From contig OZ253474.1 in assembly GCA_965261695.1 (NCBI GenBank), positions 3,844,001 to 3,908,000 on the forward strand: a DNA stretch of 64,000 bases. Reading direction: 5' to 3'. This document shows positions 15,751 through 25,022 of this stretch, in pieces; position 1 is the first letter of the stretch, and every line of letters starts with the position of its first letter. A program made the position numbers and the translations under genes. The stretch comes from Bin5 sp965261695. GTDB lineage: Bacteria > Chloroflexota > Anaerolineae > Caldilineales > Caldilineaceae. Below the pieces are notes generated by a model. It was not told the origin of the DNA, searched no databases, and worked only from the letters and a program-made list of their open reading frames with translations.

Positions 15751-17136
15751 ATGACTTCGAAAAGAATTAGCCGCCGTAGTTTTCTGCAGCTTTCAGCCGC
15801 CGGGACAGCCGGAATGCTGTTTGCGGCCTGCGCGAGCCCGCCGGCCGCCGCTCCTGCCGCCGAAGAGGGCGGGGAGATGATGTCCGAAGAGGCTGTGGAG
15901 CTCAGGTTGTCGCACTGGTGGGGCGAGCAGCACAACCAATGGATGCCTCTGGTGGAGGAAAAGGCAAACGTCACGGTTACGCAAGAGATCTATCCCTTCG
16001 GCGAGTATCTGACCAAAGTACTGACCCAGGTGGCGGGCGGTGTGGCGCCGGATATCATCCAGCTTGATCAGAGCCACAACGCAGACTTCTTCCCCAAGAA
16101 CATCTTTGTGCCCTACAACGAATTTCTGTCAGCCTCCGATCTCGACATGAGCAAGTGGAACGTTGACCCAGCGCTTGAGGTTGGCTACAACGGTGATATC
16201 CTGGCGCTGAGCCTCTTCACCATGCAGGGTCGTTCGGTCTATCTGAACCTGGACCTGGTGAGGACGGCGGGCTATCCTGAAGATGAACTGCCTCTGTACG
16301 GCAGAGACAACTATGACATGTGGCACTGGGATGAGTTCGTGGCCTTCCTTCAGGCTGTCACCATCAAGGCGTCGGACGGGACCTACGATCAGTACGGCTA
16401 TGCCGGCGCGATCACGGACGCAACCAGCCTGGCCTATCAGATGGCCAGCTATGGCGTCGACCTGGTCGACGATCCGTGGGCCTTCGCCGAAACCGAAGCG
16501 CTGCTTGATTCGGAGGCGGCCATCTCGGCCGCGAACGATCTCCTCGGTCTGACGGTCGAGCATGAGGTGGCGCCGACGCTGGAAGCCCAGCAAGGCGTCG
16601 AGGGCGGCTTGTTCAGGGCGGGGTTGGCTGTAGCCTCAATAAGTTGGACCAACCAGACCTATCTCGCGGCCAAACTGCCGTTTGAGCTTGGCTTCATGCA
16701 CCTGCCCTTCATCGACCGCCGCGTGCATGGCGTTGGCGCAAACCACTGGTCAATCAACAAGGAATCCGACCTGATTTCGCAGGCGCAGCAGGCGGCGTTC
16801 GTCCAGACCACCGACTACGAGGTCGGACAGGCTCTGGTCGATCTGGCGGCCACGATATCCGCCTACGATCCCGCCTACTATCTGGATTCGTTGCCGGAAG
16901 GCGACCTGGGCGTGATCACGCGCATCATGTTGTCGCGCCTGGCCGGCATGTCCGACTGCGACTACTGTTCGGAAGATGTGAACATGTTCAATCGCGCCGG
17001 ATTTGGCCGCGCTGGCCGCTTCCTGCAGGATACCGTCCGCTCCGAGATGGAGAAGGTGCTGATCGGTGAAAAGAGCGTCGAGCAGGCGATGCAGGATGCG
17101 GACGCGGCCATTGACGCCGAGATCGACCGCCTCTAG
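15751..17136 (+). CDS. sugar ABC transporter substrate-binding lipoprotein (family 1)
   Basis: 461-residue extracytoplasmic binding protein of the sugar (SBP_bac_1) family. The N-terminus combines a Tat-type signal (SRRSFLQLSA) with a lipobox FAAC (Cys27), so it is probably exported folded and lipid-anchored. The mature start ELRLSHWWGEQHNQW and the GGVAPDIIQLDQ segment fit the first lobe of the fold; YEVGQALVDLAATISAYDPAYY lies in the second. GAGGAG precedes ATG 15751. It is a paralogue of the protein at 19250 (same motifs throughout). A GC hairpin follows the stop before the permease genes. The ligand is unknown; the adjacent sulfatase and dehydrogenases suggest a carbohydrate. Confidence 0.88.
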   Translation: MTSKRISRRSFLQLSAAGTAGMLFAACASPPAAAPAAEEGGEMMSEEAVELRLSHWWGEQHNQWMPLVEEKANVTVTQEIYPFGEYLTKVLTQVAGGVAPDIIQLDQSHNADFFPKNIFVPYNEFLSASDLDMSKWNVDPALEVGYNGDILALSLFTMQGRSVYLNLDLVRTAGYPEDELPLYGRDNYDMWHWDEFVAFLQAVTIKASDGTYDQYGYAGAITDATSLAYQMASYGVDLVDDPWAFAETEALLDSEAAISAANDLLGLTVEHEVAPTLEAQQGVEGGLFRAGLAVASISWTNQTYLAAKLPFELGFMHLPFIDRRVHGVGANHWSINKESDLISQAQQAAFVQTTDYEVGQALVDLAATISAYDPAYYLDSLPEGDLGVITRIMLSRLAGMSDCDYCSEDVNMFNRAGFGRAGRFLQDTVRSEMEKVLIGEKSVEQAMQDADAAIDAEIDRL

Positions 17137-17156
17137 AACGACAAACCGTGGATCAA

Positions 17157-17173
17157 CGCGGCCAGCGGCCGCG
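17157..17173 (+). promoter_or_regulatory. intercistronic GC hairpin after binding-protein gene
   Basis: CGCGGCC, loop AGC, GGCCGCG form a perfect 7-bp stem between the binding-protein stop (17136) and the permease start (17206). No T-run follows. Such hairpins often protect the upstream message so that binding protein exceeds permease; that role is inferred. Confidence 0.5.
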
Positions 17174-17205
17174 AGTCAGCTGGAATCTCAAAAGGGGGGC
17201 GATCG

Positions 17206-18111
17206 ATGTCTTGGAATCGAAATCTATCCTTGCAGGCGCGCGAGACGCTCGACGCCTACATCGGTCTGCTCCCCTTTCTGCTGGGGTTCGTGATCTTCAC
17301 CGTCGGCCCGTTGGTCTATTCCTTCTATCTATCCTTCACCCGTTACGACATCCTCTCGGCGCCGCGCTGGAGCGGTTTCGAGAACTATGCACGCATGGCG
17401 ACCAGCGACGACACATTGTGGCAGTCACTAAAGGTCACCGTGATCTATACGATGGTGGCCGTGCCGGTACAGGTTGTTGTCGGCTATGGCATGGCGTTGC
17501 TCCTCAACCTGAAGGTCAAGGGCCTTTCGTTCTGGCGCACCGCCTTCTACATGCCGGCCGTGGTGCCCGCCATGGCCGTCGCCTACGTCTTTGCGTGGAT
17601 GTTGCAGTCGGACGTCGGGCTGCTCAACCAGTCCCTGCGTGCGATTGGCCTGCCGGGACCCAAATGGTTCGGCGACCCCAACTGGGTGCTTGCCGCCTTC
17701 ATCCTCATGTCGGCTTGGGCGGTCGGGGGTACCCTGTTGCTCTATCTGTCGGCGCTGCAGGGCGTGCCCACCGAACTCTATGATGCGTCCAAGGTGGATG
17801 GCGCCAACGCCTGGCGTCGATTCCTCAACGTGACGCTGCCGATGACCTCGCCGGTCATCTTTTTTGTCTTCCTCACCGGCATGATCGGCACCTTCCAGGT
17901 CTTCACGGTGGCTTTTGTCACCACCAATGGCGGGCCGGGCAATGCCAGCCTGTTCTACCTGCTCTACCTGTACCGCACCGGTTGGCAATATCTGCAGATG
18001 GGCTACGCGGCGGCGATGGCCTGGTTCCTGTTCGTAATTCTGCTGGTGATCACACTGCTTTCGCTGCGTTTATCGCGAACATCGGTCTTCTATGAGGGCG
18101 CGCAGGAGTAA
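17206..18111 (+). CDS. sugar ABC transporter permease (MalF/UgpA-like)
   Basis: 301-residue inner-membrane permease of the carbohydrate importer type 1 class. Six membrane segments are apparent, from LLPFLLGFVIFTVGPLVYSF near the start to AMAWFLFVILLVITLLSL near the end. The cytoplasmic EAA loop that contacts the ATPase reads DASKVDGANAWRRFLNVTLP. The ribosome-binding site is AAAGGGGGG. It is followed 3 bp later by its partner permease. No ATPase gene is in this run, as is common where one shared MsmK/MalK-type ATPase serves several importers. Confidence 0.9.
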   Translation: MSWNRNLSLQARETLDAYIGLLPFLLGFVIFTVGPLVYSFYLSFTRYDILSAPRWSGFENYARMATSDDTLWQSLKVTVIYTMVAVPVQVVVGYGMALLLNLKVKGLSFWRTAFYMPAVVPAMAVAYVFAWMLQSDVGLLNQSLRAIGLPGPKWFGDPNWVLAAFILMSAWAVGGTLLLYLSALQGVPTELYDASKVDGANAWRRFLNVTLPMTSPVIFFVFLTGMIGTFQVFTVAFVTTNGGPGNASLFYLLYLYRTGWQYLQMGYAAAMAWFLFVILLVITLLSLRLSRTSVFYEGAQE

Positions 18112-18114
18112 GAC

Positions 18115-19056
18115 ATGTCAGATTCAGGAAGTGGGCAAACCGGAGGAGCGCTGGCTCAGGCGCCGACAGGGACGGGCGGCGAGTGGATGCGCCGCCAGCA
18201 GATAGGGCAACGTCTGCTCGGCAGGCTCTTCTTGTACCTTGTGTTGGCCGTCCTGACGATTGTTCTGATAGCTCCTCTTATCTGGATGGTGAGCGCCTCG
18301 TTCAAGCCGGAGGGCTATGTCTTCGAGTACCCCCCGCGGCTGATCGCCGAACAGATTCAGTGGTGGAACTATGTGGATGCGTGGAATCAGTTCCCGTTCT
18401 GGCGCTCATTGCGCAACACGATGACGATCACGGTGGGCGCGGAGCTGGGTCGTCTGCTGAGCGCCAGCCTGACCGCCTATGTGTTTGCCAGGTTGCGTTT
18501 TCCGGGCCGCAATGCGCTCTTTCTGCTGGTTCTGAGCACGATGATGATCCCCTATCATGTGGTGCTGATCCCGCAGTATCTCCTGTTCCGCAATCTGGGT
18601 TGGCTGGACTCATTCAGGCCGTTGATCGTGCCGCACTTTTTCGGCGGCGGCGCGTTTTTCGTCTTTTTGTTGCGGCAGTTCTTTATGACCATTCCGCGCG
18701 ACTACGACGACGCGGCGCGCATCGACGGCGCGGGGACGTTCGCCATCCTGTGGCGCATCATCCTGCCGATGTCGAAACCGGCGCTGGCGACGGTGGCGAT
18801 CTTCACCTTTATGGGCGAGTGGAACGACTTTCTGGGGCCGTTGATCTACCTGAACTCGCAGGAGAAGTACACGCTGGCGATCGCGATCCGGCAGTGGCAG
18901 CAGGTGGCGGTGTGGGGCGCGGGCGCGTATATGCCGCCGACGTGGAACGCGATCATGGCGATGGCGACCGTGCTGACGATTCCACCGGTGATCCTCTTCT
19001 TTTTCACCCAGCGCTATTTCATTCAGGGTGTGGTGATCAGCGGCGTCAAGGGCTAG
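18115..19056 (+). CDS. sugar ABC transporter permease (MalG/UgpE-like)
   Basis: 313-residue second permease subunit. A hydrophilic ~35-residue N-terminus precedes the first helix (LFLYLVLAVLTIVLIAPLIW). The EAA loop is DDAARIDGAGTFAILWRIILP. The C-terminus RYFIQGVVISGVKG is typical of the MalG class. CAGGAG just before ATG 18115 overlaps the previous gene's end. It should form the heterodimeric channel with the protein at 17206 and work with one or both of the flanking binding proteins. Confidence 0.9.
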   Translation: MSDSGSGQTGGALAQAPTGTGGEWMRRQQIGQRLLGRLFLYLVLAVLTIVLIAPLIWMVSASFKPEGYVFEYPPRLIAEQIQWWNYVDAWNQFPFWRSLRNTMTITVGAELGRLLSASLTAYVFARLRFPGRNALFLLVLSTMMIPYHVVLIPQYLLFRNLGWLDSFRPLIVPHFFGGGAFFVFLLRQFFMTIPRDYDDAARIDGAGTFAILWRIILPMSKPALATVAIFTFMGEWNDFLGPLIYLNSQEKYTLAIAIRQWQQVAVWGAGAYMPPTWNAIMAMATVLTIPPVILFFFTQRYFIQGVVISGVKG

Positions 19057-19249
19057 GAGAGTACTGCGCGCACGGGCAGGACGATGCCGTTCGCGCCGTG
19101 TGTGAACAGAGGAATTCAGCCCGATTCGAAGACTGTTCCCCCGGCGAGCCGTCGTTGCAGGGAGGTGATGCCAATCTGAGCGAGGAGGACGTGCTTCTGT
19201 CAGAGGTTTATGTTGTTCGCTACGCGCACTGTCAAGAAGGAGGAAAACG

Positions 19250-20647
19250 ATGAACGCCAGGAGAACACTCACGAGCCGGCGCGATTTTCTGCGCCTGTCA
19301 GTTGCCGGCGCCGTCGGCGCCATTGCCGTCGCCTGTGCGCCGGGGGCCGTCCAGCCGGTGGAAGAAAGCGCGGCGGAGGCAATGCCGGCATCCGAGGAAG
19401 CGACCGAAATCAGGCTGTCACACTGGTGGGGGGACCAGCACAAGAAATGGCTCCCGATCGTCGAGGAGAAGAGTGGCACGATCTTCAAGGAAGAGATTTA
19501 TCCGTTCGGCGAATATGTGACCAAAGTGTTGACCCAGGTGGCGGGTGGCCTCGCGCCGGACATCATCCAACTCGGTGGGCCGATGTATCCCGATTTTTTC
19601 CCGCGCGGCATCTTTGTGCCCTTCAACGACGTTCTGGCTGCCTCGGATATCGACATGAGCAAATGGTATGCCGATCCGGTCGTGGAGCACGGCTACAAGG
19701 GCGACATCATGGGGCTGAGCCTGTTCACCCAGCAGGCCATGATGGCCTATGTCAATTTGGATCTGGTCAGGAATGCCGGTTATCCCGAGGAAGATTTGCC
19801 GTTGTGGGGCAATTCGAACTTTGATCAGTGGAACTGGAGCGACTTTGTCGACTTTATGAAGGCCGTCACGATCAGGAACTCGGACGGGACGATCGAACAG
19901 TACGGCTACCAGGCTGCCGAGACCGGCGTCAATGCCTACGGCTACCAGTTTGCGACCTACGACACCTGGTTCATCGATGACACGGAGTATGAAGAGACGG
20001 AGTGTCTGCTTGACACGCCCGAGGCGCTCGCGGCGGTGCATGACTACGTTGATCTGACGACGGTGCATGGCGTCGCGCCGACGCTCGAAGCCCAACAGGG
20101 GATCGAAGCCGGCCTGTTCAGAGCAGGGCTGGCCGTAGCCAGCGTCACCTGGTCCAACCAGAGCTACCTCGCCGCCCAGTTGCCCTTCGAACTCGGTTTC
20201 ATGCACCTGCCCTGGGTTGAGCGGCGTGTGCATGGCGTCAATGCCAACCTCTGGTGTATCAACAAAGAGTCGGCGGTGATACCCAAGGCGCAGGAGGCCT
20301 CTATCGTCCAGACCACCGATTATGAGGTCGGCCAGGCGTTGGTAGACCTCGCCGCCACCCTTTCGGCCTACGACCCTGCCTACTACCTGAGCAGCCTGCC
20401 CGAGGGTGATCTCGGTACCATCGTGCAGGTCATGCTCGCTCGGCTGAAAGGCATGTCGGCGTGTGATTATTGCACTGAGGACGTCAACATTTTCAAACGG
20501 GCATCATTCGGACGCGTTGGCAGGTTTATGCAGGACAAGTTCAGAGCCGGCGTGGAGTTGGCTTTTATCGGTCAAAAGACTGTCGAGGAAGCGATGCAGG
20601 AAGCCAAAGCGAGCATAGACAAGGAGATTCAGGCTTCCGCTTCGTGA
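19250..20647 (+). CDS. second sugar ABC substrate-binding lipoprotein, paralogue of 15751
   Basis: 465 residues. Tat-type signal (TSRRDFLRLSVAG) and lipobox VAC with Cys29. Lobe motifs parallel the first binding protein: LSHWWGDQHKKW, YPFGEYVTKVLTQVAGGLAPDIIQL, and TDYEVGQALVDLAATLSAYDPAYYL. AAGGAGGA precedes the ATG. A pair of close paralogues flanking one permease pair suggests two related ligands feeding one channel, or duplication followed by specificity change. The preceding 193 bp hold no clear promoter. A complex RNA structure follows the stop. Confidence 0.88.
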   Translation: MNARRTLTSRRDFLRLSVAGAVGAIAVACAPGAVQPVEESAAEAMPASEEATEIRLSHWWGDQHKKWLPIVEEKSGTIFKEEIYPFGEYVTKVLTQVAGGLAPDIIQLGGPMYPDFFPRGIFVPFNDVLAASDIDMSKWYADPVVEHGYKGDIMGLSLFTQQAMMAYVNLDLVRNAGYPEEDLPLWGNSNFDQWNWSDFVDFMKAVTIRNSDGTIEQYGYQAAETGVNAYGYQFATYDTWFIDDTEYEETECLLDTPEALAAVHDYVDLTTVHGVAPTLEAQQGIEAGLFRAGLAVASVTWSNQSYLAAQLPFELGFMHLPWVERRVHGVNANLWCINKESAVIPKAQEASIVQTTDYEVGQALVDLAATLSAYDPAYYLSSLPEGDLGTIVQVMLARLKGMSACDYCTEDVNIFKRASFGRVGRFMQDKFRAGVELAFIGQKTVEEAMQEAKASIDKEIQASAS

Positions 20648-20675
20648 TTGAAATGGTGAATCATCGTTCCCACAG

Positions 20676-20769
20676 GCGCTCTGGCCGATATGCGGGCGGG
20701 TGTTCCCGCGCATGGCCGACCCGGACTCGCTAAAGTATGTTTGGGTCGGGCGCAAATTGGCCAGAGCGC
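20676..20769 (+). ncRNA. predicted three-way-junction RNA element before the sulfatase gene
   Basis: Outer stem: 11 perfect pairs between GCGCTCTGGCC (20676-20686) and GGCCAGAGCGC (20759-20769). Inside are two hairpins. One is 20690-20713 (ATGC and GCGGG pairing with CCCGC and GCAT, tetraloop TGTT, two bulged G). The other is CCGACCC (20716-20722) with GGGTCGG (20743-20749). In addition, CATGGCCGA (20711-20719) is perfectly complementary to TCGGCCATG (20799-20807), which includes the sulfatase ATG. The two states exclude each other, as in a translational switch. Not a riboswitch class I recognise; evidence is pairing only. Confidence 0.5.
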
Positions 20770-20804
20770 GCTTTGCGATTGTGGCTTCTAGAAGGAGATC
20801 GGCC

Positions 20805-22490
20805 ATGAATGGTCAGCCGCCGACGCGAAATGGGTCAGACCGTCCCAACATATTCATGATTTTTTCCGACGATACGTCCAGGCGGGACTTTGGCTGCTAC
20901 GGCAACCGCGGTGTCAGAACGCCGCACATCGATCAGCTGGCCAGCGAGGGGATGCGTTTCAACAACGTGTTTACGACATCTCCGACATGCGTTCCCAGCC
21001 GTGTCTCGCTGTACACAGGGCTGTATCCCATCCGCAACGGCTCGCACCCGAACTGGAGCTCTGTCAAACCGGATATCAAGAGCCTGCCCCACTACCTGTC
21101 CGCGCTTGGCTATCGTGTGATCCTCCTGGGAAAGAAACATATCACGCCGTGGGAGAACTTCCCCTTTGAGTACTATGATGATGACGACGAGCCGCTGGGG
21201 CCTGGCAAAGCGCTGCAAAGCATCCTGGCAGAGCCGGGTGACAAGCCGTTCTGCATCATCATGTGCAAGTTCAGCGCGCACGTACCCTGGCCCCACAACG
21301 ACTATGGTTACGATCCCCAGGAAGATGACATCCCACCACATCTGATCGACACGTCCGACACCCGACACATGCGGGCGCGTTACTACTCGAAGATCACGGA
21401 GATGGATGATGCCGTGGGCAAAAGCCTGGCCCTGTTGAAGGCGCAAAATCTGGAAGACAATACCTTGGTCATCTATACGACTGATCACGGCTCCGATTGG
21501 CCGAGCGAAAAGTGGAGCCTGCATGATGGCGGCATCAATCAGCCTTTCATCGCCCGCTGGCCGGAAAAGATCAAGCCGGGCGCGGTGAGCGATGCGCTGG
21601 TCAGCTTCGTCGACATCCTGCCCACTTTCATCGAGGCGGCCGGCGGCGATGTCGCCGGCGTCGTGTCGCAATGCGGCGGCGAGGAACTGGACGGCCAGAG
21701 TTTTCTCCCTGTGCTTCTGGGCGATGAAACGGAGCATCGGTCGGAGGTTTATGCCAACTTTACCTGGGGCGTCATGGTTGCCTATCCGATGCGCGCCGTG
21801 CGCACAAAGACGCACAAATACATCTGGAACATTGACTCTCACTTCAGGTTTACTTGGCCGGTGGACGTGGGGTGGTGGGGGGAGAGCCAGCCGCCGGCCG
21901 CGCTCACGCCCATCGCACGTCATGCGGCGGAGATGTGGCAATCGTGGTTCGAAAAGGCGAAAACCGATCCCGCCGCGGCTGAAAGGGTGCGCGGCCTGCA
22001 GTTCAGACCGCCCGAGGAGCTATACGACATACAAGCCGACCCGTATGAAATGCACAATCTGGCTGACGACCCCGCCCAGCAGGAACTGATCGGAACTCTG
22101 CGCGGGAAGGTTAAGGCGTGGATGCAGCAACAGGGGGATGACGGCGGCTCGGCATACCATGGAGAAGCCGACAGGAAGATAAGATTCCTGGACGAATTCT
22201 ACGGTCGTCAGGTCGTCGTGAATGCGAGAATGTACTCTGTAACATCCGAGACTGCATCGGTCGAACTGATATGTCCCCTCTGGCGCGCGCAAATCCGGTA
22301 TACCCTTGATGGCACGGAACCTACGCCTGAATCAACGCTATACAGCCGACCCTTCACACTTTCCCCGCCTGCAACCATCAAGGCGAAGGGATTTTTCGAG
22401 GGAGGTGAAACGCCTCTGAGAGTCGTTGAATTTCCGGATATTGACTACCGGTTTCATTATCAATACCACTTCAAACCCATTTCCTGGTAG
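20805..22490 (+). CDS. sulfatase (Cys-type) with C-terminal chitobiase-like beta domain
   Basis: 561-residue type I sulfatase of the alkaline phosphatase superfamily. ATG 20805 has AAGGAG at 20792-20797; the upstream ATG 20712 lies in a structured RNA. Metal motif: IFSDDTSRRDFGCYG. The modification motif is CVPSR with Cys62, to be converted to formylglycine. TTDHGSDWPSEKW supplies later metal ligands. The last ~85 residues (IRYTLDGTEPTPESTLYSRPF) form a chitobiase/Fn3-like C-terminal beta domain, unusual for a sulfatase. No signal peptide is seen, so it may act in the cytoplasm on imported sulfated sugars. The start codon may be masked by an upstream RNA structure. Confidence 0.88.
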   Translation: MNGQPPTRNGSDRPNIFMIFSDDTSRRDFGCYGNRGVRTPHIDQLASEGMRFNNVFTTSPTCVPSRVSLYTGLYPIRNGSHPNWSSVKPDIKSLPHYLSALGYRVILLGKKHITPWENFPFEYYDDDDEPLGPGKALQSILAEPGDKPFCIIMCKFSAHVPWPHNDYGYDPQEDDIPPHLIDTSDTRHMRARYYSKITEMDDAVGKSLALLKAQNLEDNTLVIYTTDHGSDWPSEKWSLHDGGINQPFIARWPEKIKPGAVSDALVSFVDILPTFIEAAGGDVAGVVSQCGGEELDGQSFLPVLLGDETEHRSEVYANFTWGVMVAYPMRAVRTKTHKYIWNIDSHFRFTWPVDVGWWGESQPPAALTPIARHAAEMWQSWFEKAKTDPAAAERVRGLQFRPPEELYDIQADPYEMHNLADDPAQQELIGTLRGKVKAWMQQQGDDGGSAYHGEADRKIRFLDEFYGRQVVVNARMYSVTSETASVELICPLWRAQIRYTLDGTEPTPESTLYSRPFTLSPPATIKAKGFFEGGETPLRVVEFPDIDYRFHYQYHFKPISW

Positions 22491-22498
22491 TCAAAGAA

Positions 22499-23956
22499 AT
22501 GAACCTATACTTTGGCGAGATTCATACCCATACCGGCCTCAGCGATGGGCGCGGCGAGCCGGCAGATGCCGTAGCGGTCGGCAAAGCCCATCTCGACTTC
22601 TGTGCGCTGGCCGATCACGCTCAGTTCCCTGACCTTTCGGACTTCGATGAGTGGGAATGGGGGCGCGCGCGCCATGCCGGCTGGCGGGAAGGGGTGCCGG
22701 GCGTGAAGGCCAGGTGGCATGAGGTGCAAGCGCTCATGCGAGACTACTATGAGCCTGGGCAGTTTGTAACGTTTCTGGCCCAGGAGTGGTCGTCCAATCG
22801 GTGGGGCGATCACAACATCTACTACCTCAGAGACGACGAGCCGCTTCGCTTTGCCAGCTCCCTCTCAGAGCTTTACGCGGCTGTGGAGGGGGTGGACGCA
22901 ATGGTCATCCCCCACCATACGGCCTACCCGCCTCGTCAACGGGGATTTGACTGGACTGGGTTTGACAACGCCAAGGCCCCGGTCGTGGAGATATTCTCAG
23001 GTCATGGCTCGTCAGAGACGGACCATGGCCCGTTTGCCTTCACCGGCAATCCAATGGGTCCCCGCTGTCCGGGCGGAACGGTGCAACGCGCGCTCGACCT
23101 TGGACATGTCATTGGCTTCATCGCCTCCAGCGACGGTCACGACAGTTTCCCGGGCGCCTATGGCAACGGTCTGGCCGCCATCTACGCGCCAGCGCTGACC
23201 CGAGAATCGTTGTGGGACGCCTTGTGGCAGCGTCGGACCTACGCCGTGACCGGCGACCGTATCCGGTTGGATTTCCTGTTGAACGGACACCCGATGGGGC
23301 GTGTCATCTCTGCCGGCGACGGCCAGCCGCGACAGATGGTGATTGAAGTCGACGGTTGGGACTGCCTCGATGCTGTGGAAATCATCAAGAACGGTCGTGT
23401 GGTCAAGCGCTGGGTCAGCTTCGACCTGAAGAAGATTGACGGCGCCAGTCGATTCAAGGTGGGTGTGGAGTGGGGATACCACGGCTATCCGGAGCAGAGA
23501 GATTGGAGCTTCTCGGTCGAGACTGACGGGGGGACGGTCGGGGGTTACCAGACCCGTTTCCGGCCGCCCGGTTTCCATCAGGCGCAGAGCAGCGGGCCGC
23601 GACGGCTCGATATCAGTTCCGAGACGAGCAGCAAACGCGGCGACGCACGTTTCCAGCGCATTGATTTGGATGTCGAAGGGACGCTTGACACCGAGGTGAC
23701 CATCCAACACGGGGGAAAAAGCGTTCTGCGCGGGGCAATCGGCGAACTGATGGTCGAAAGCAAGGCAGCTGTACCTTTTGGAGCCTATGAGGGTGCATTC
23801 TATCTCTCGCGGGCCATTGCAGAACCCCACTTTCACGCTGACCTCAGATGGGAAGACACGGCGTCAGAGAGGGGGAGGGATTACTACTATGTGCGGGTCT
23901 TTCAGAAGAATGGACAGGCGGCATGGTCTTCTCCAATCTGGACTGCGCGGGCATAG
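22499..23956 (+). CDS. PHP-like metal-dependent protein (DUF3604 type)
   Basis: 485 residues. The N-terminus MNLYFGEIHTHTGLSDGRG carries the HxH metal motif of PHP-type phosphoesterases, followed by DFCALADHAQF, FLAQEWSSNRWGDHNIYY, VIPHHTAYPPR and IASSDGHDS, which together fit a multi-metal centre. This pattern matches DUF3604/PHP-like proteins often found beside sulfatases. The last ~200 residues look like beta-sandwich material (VFQKNGQAAWSSPIW at the end). It starts 8 bp after the sulfatase stop, so co-translation is likely. A hydrolase acting on a phosphate or sulfate ester is plausible but unproven. Confidence 0.8.
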   Translation: MNLYFGEIHTHTGLSDGRGEPADAVAVGKAHLDFCALADHAQFPDLSDFDEWEWGRARHAGWREGVPGVKARWHEVQALMRDYYEPGQFVTFLAQEWSSNRWGDHNIYYLRDDEPLRFASSLSELYAAVEGVDAMVIPHHTAYPPRQRGFDWTGFDNAKAPVVEIFSGHGSSETDHGPFAFTGNPMGPRCPGGTVQRALDLGHVIGFIASSDGHDSFPGAYGNGLAAIYAPALTRESLWDALWQRRTYAVTGDRIRLDFLLNGHPMGRVISAGDGQPRQMVIEVDGWDCLDAVEIIKNGRVVKRWVSFDLKKIDGASRFKVGVEWGYHGYPEQRDWSFSVETDGGTVGGYQTRFRPPGFHQAQSSGPRRLDISSETSSKRGDARFQRIDLDVEGTLDTEVTIQHGGKSVLRGAIGELMVESKAAVPFGAYEGAFYLSRAIAEPHFHADLRWEDTASERGRDYYYVRVFQKNGQAAWSSPIWTARA

Positions 23957-24086
23957 TCCAATTTTCGTCCCGGGACCCTCACCGCCGTCTCCACTCCAGG
24001 TTGACTTGGCTCTTCACCTCAAGCATCAGTAGCGACTTCCTCGCAGGCAGACGAGACTACCTTGCAGATACCACAGGGGGAAGACG

Positions 24087-24953
24087 TTGGCGAACCAGAC
24101 GTCCGATATCCACGAACGCCGCAAGATAACGATCGCGGATATCCAGATGATGAAGCGGGAAAACAGAAAAATTACCATGCTGAGCATCCCCGATTATCCA
24201 CTGGGACTGCTGGCCGACCGCGCCGGCATCGATATGATTCTGGTGGGGGATTCACTGGCGATGACCGTTCTGGGGTATGAGGATACGATCCCGGTCACCG
24301 TGGAAGAGATGCTCTACCATACGAAGGCGGTCACGCGTGCGGTCCGGCACTGTTTTGTCGTGGCGGATATGCCCTTCATGTCTTATAACGTTTCTGAGCG
24401 CGATGCCATTATCAATGCGGGCCGGTTTATGAAGGAAGGCAGGGCGGATGCCGTCAAGGTCGAGGGCGGCGCCAATGTAGAGCATATCGTCAAGGCGATA
24501 CACAGGGCGGCGATTCCGGTTGTCGGCCATATTGGACTGACCCCGCAGGCCATTTCCATGCTGGGAGGACTGAAAGTGCAGGGCAGCGATGCCGCAACCG
24601 CCGAGAAGATCATTGACGATGCGCTGTTGCTGGAAGCGGCCGGCGCTTTTCTGGTCATTCTGGAGTGCGTACCGGCATCGGTGGCGAAGATCGTTACCGA
24701 ACGGTTGACAGTTCCTACGATCAGCTATGGGGCGGGCATCCATTGCGACGGACAGGGACTGGTTGCCCATGACATCATCGGTCTTTTCGACCGCTTCACA
24801 CCGAAGTTCGTCAAGCGGTACGTGGACCTGAACGAGTTGATTCTTGAGGCTTTCCTTTCCTACAAGGACGATGTGGTCGAAGGAAATTTTCCCACGGACA
24901 AACACAGTTTTCACATCAAGAAGGATGAGCTGGAGAAGATAGGCAAGCGCTGA
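24087..24953 (+). CDS. panB: ketopantoate hydroxymethyltransferase (PanB)
   Basis: 288 residues. PanB transfers a hydroxymethyl group from methylene-tetrahydrofolate to 2-oxoisovalerate in pantothenate synthesis. TTG 24087 is preceded by AGGGGGAAG; no ATG fits as well. Metal ligands are present: Asp in ILVGDSLAM, Asp in VVADMPFMSY, Glu in VKVEGG. The catalytic Glu lies in VILECVP. GHIGLTPQAISMLGG and the HDIIGLFDRF region are typical. What is odd is the setting: no panC or panD nearby, and it lies inside a transport/catabolic run. It could be a second PanB recruited to an aldol reaction on another oxo-acid. Confidence 0.9.
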   Translation: MANQTSDIHERRKITIADIQMMKRENRKITMLSIPDYPLGLLADRAGIDMILVGDSLAMTVLGYEDTIPVTVEEMLYHTKAVTRAVRHCFVVADMPFMSYNVSERDAIINAGRFMKEGRADAVKVEGGANVEHIVKAIHRAAIPVVGHIGLTPQAISMLGGLKVQGSDAATAEKIIDDALLLEAAGAFLVILECVPASVAKIVTERLTVPTISYGAGIHCDGQGLVAHDIIGLFDRFTPKFVKRYVDLNELILEAFLSYKDDVVEGNFPTDKHSFHIKKDELEKIGKR

Positions 24954-25022
24954 AGAACGGCGAATCGTATTCGCGACTTCAGCAGATCCGGATCTTTCGA
25001 GAGATGAGAATGTGAGGTACTG

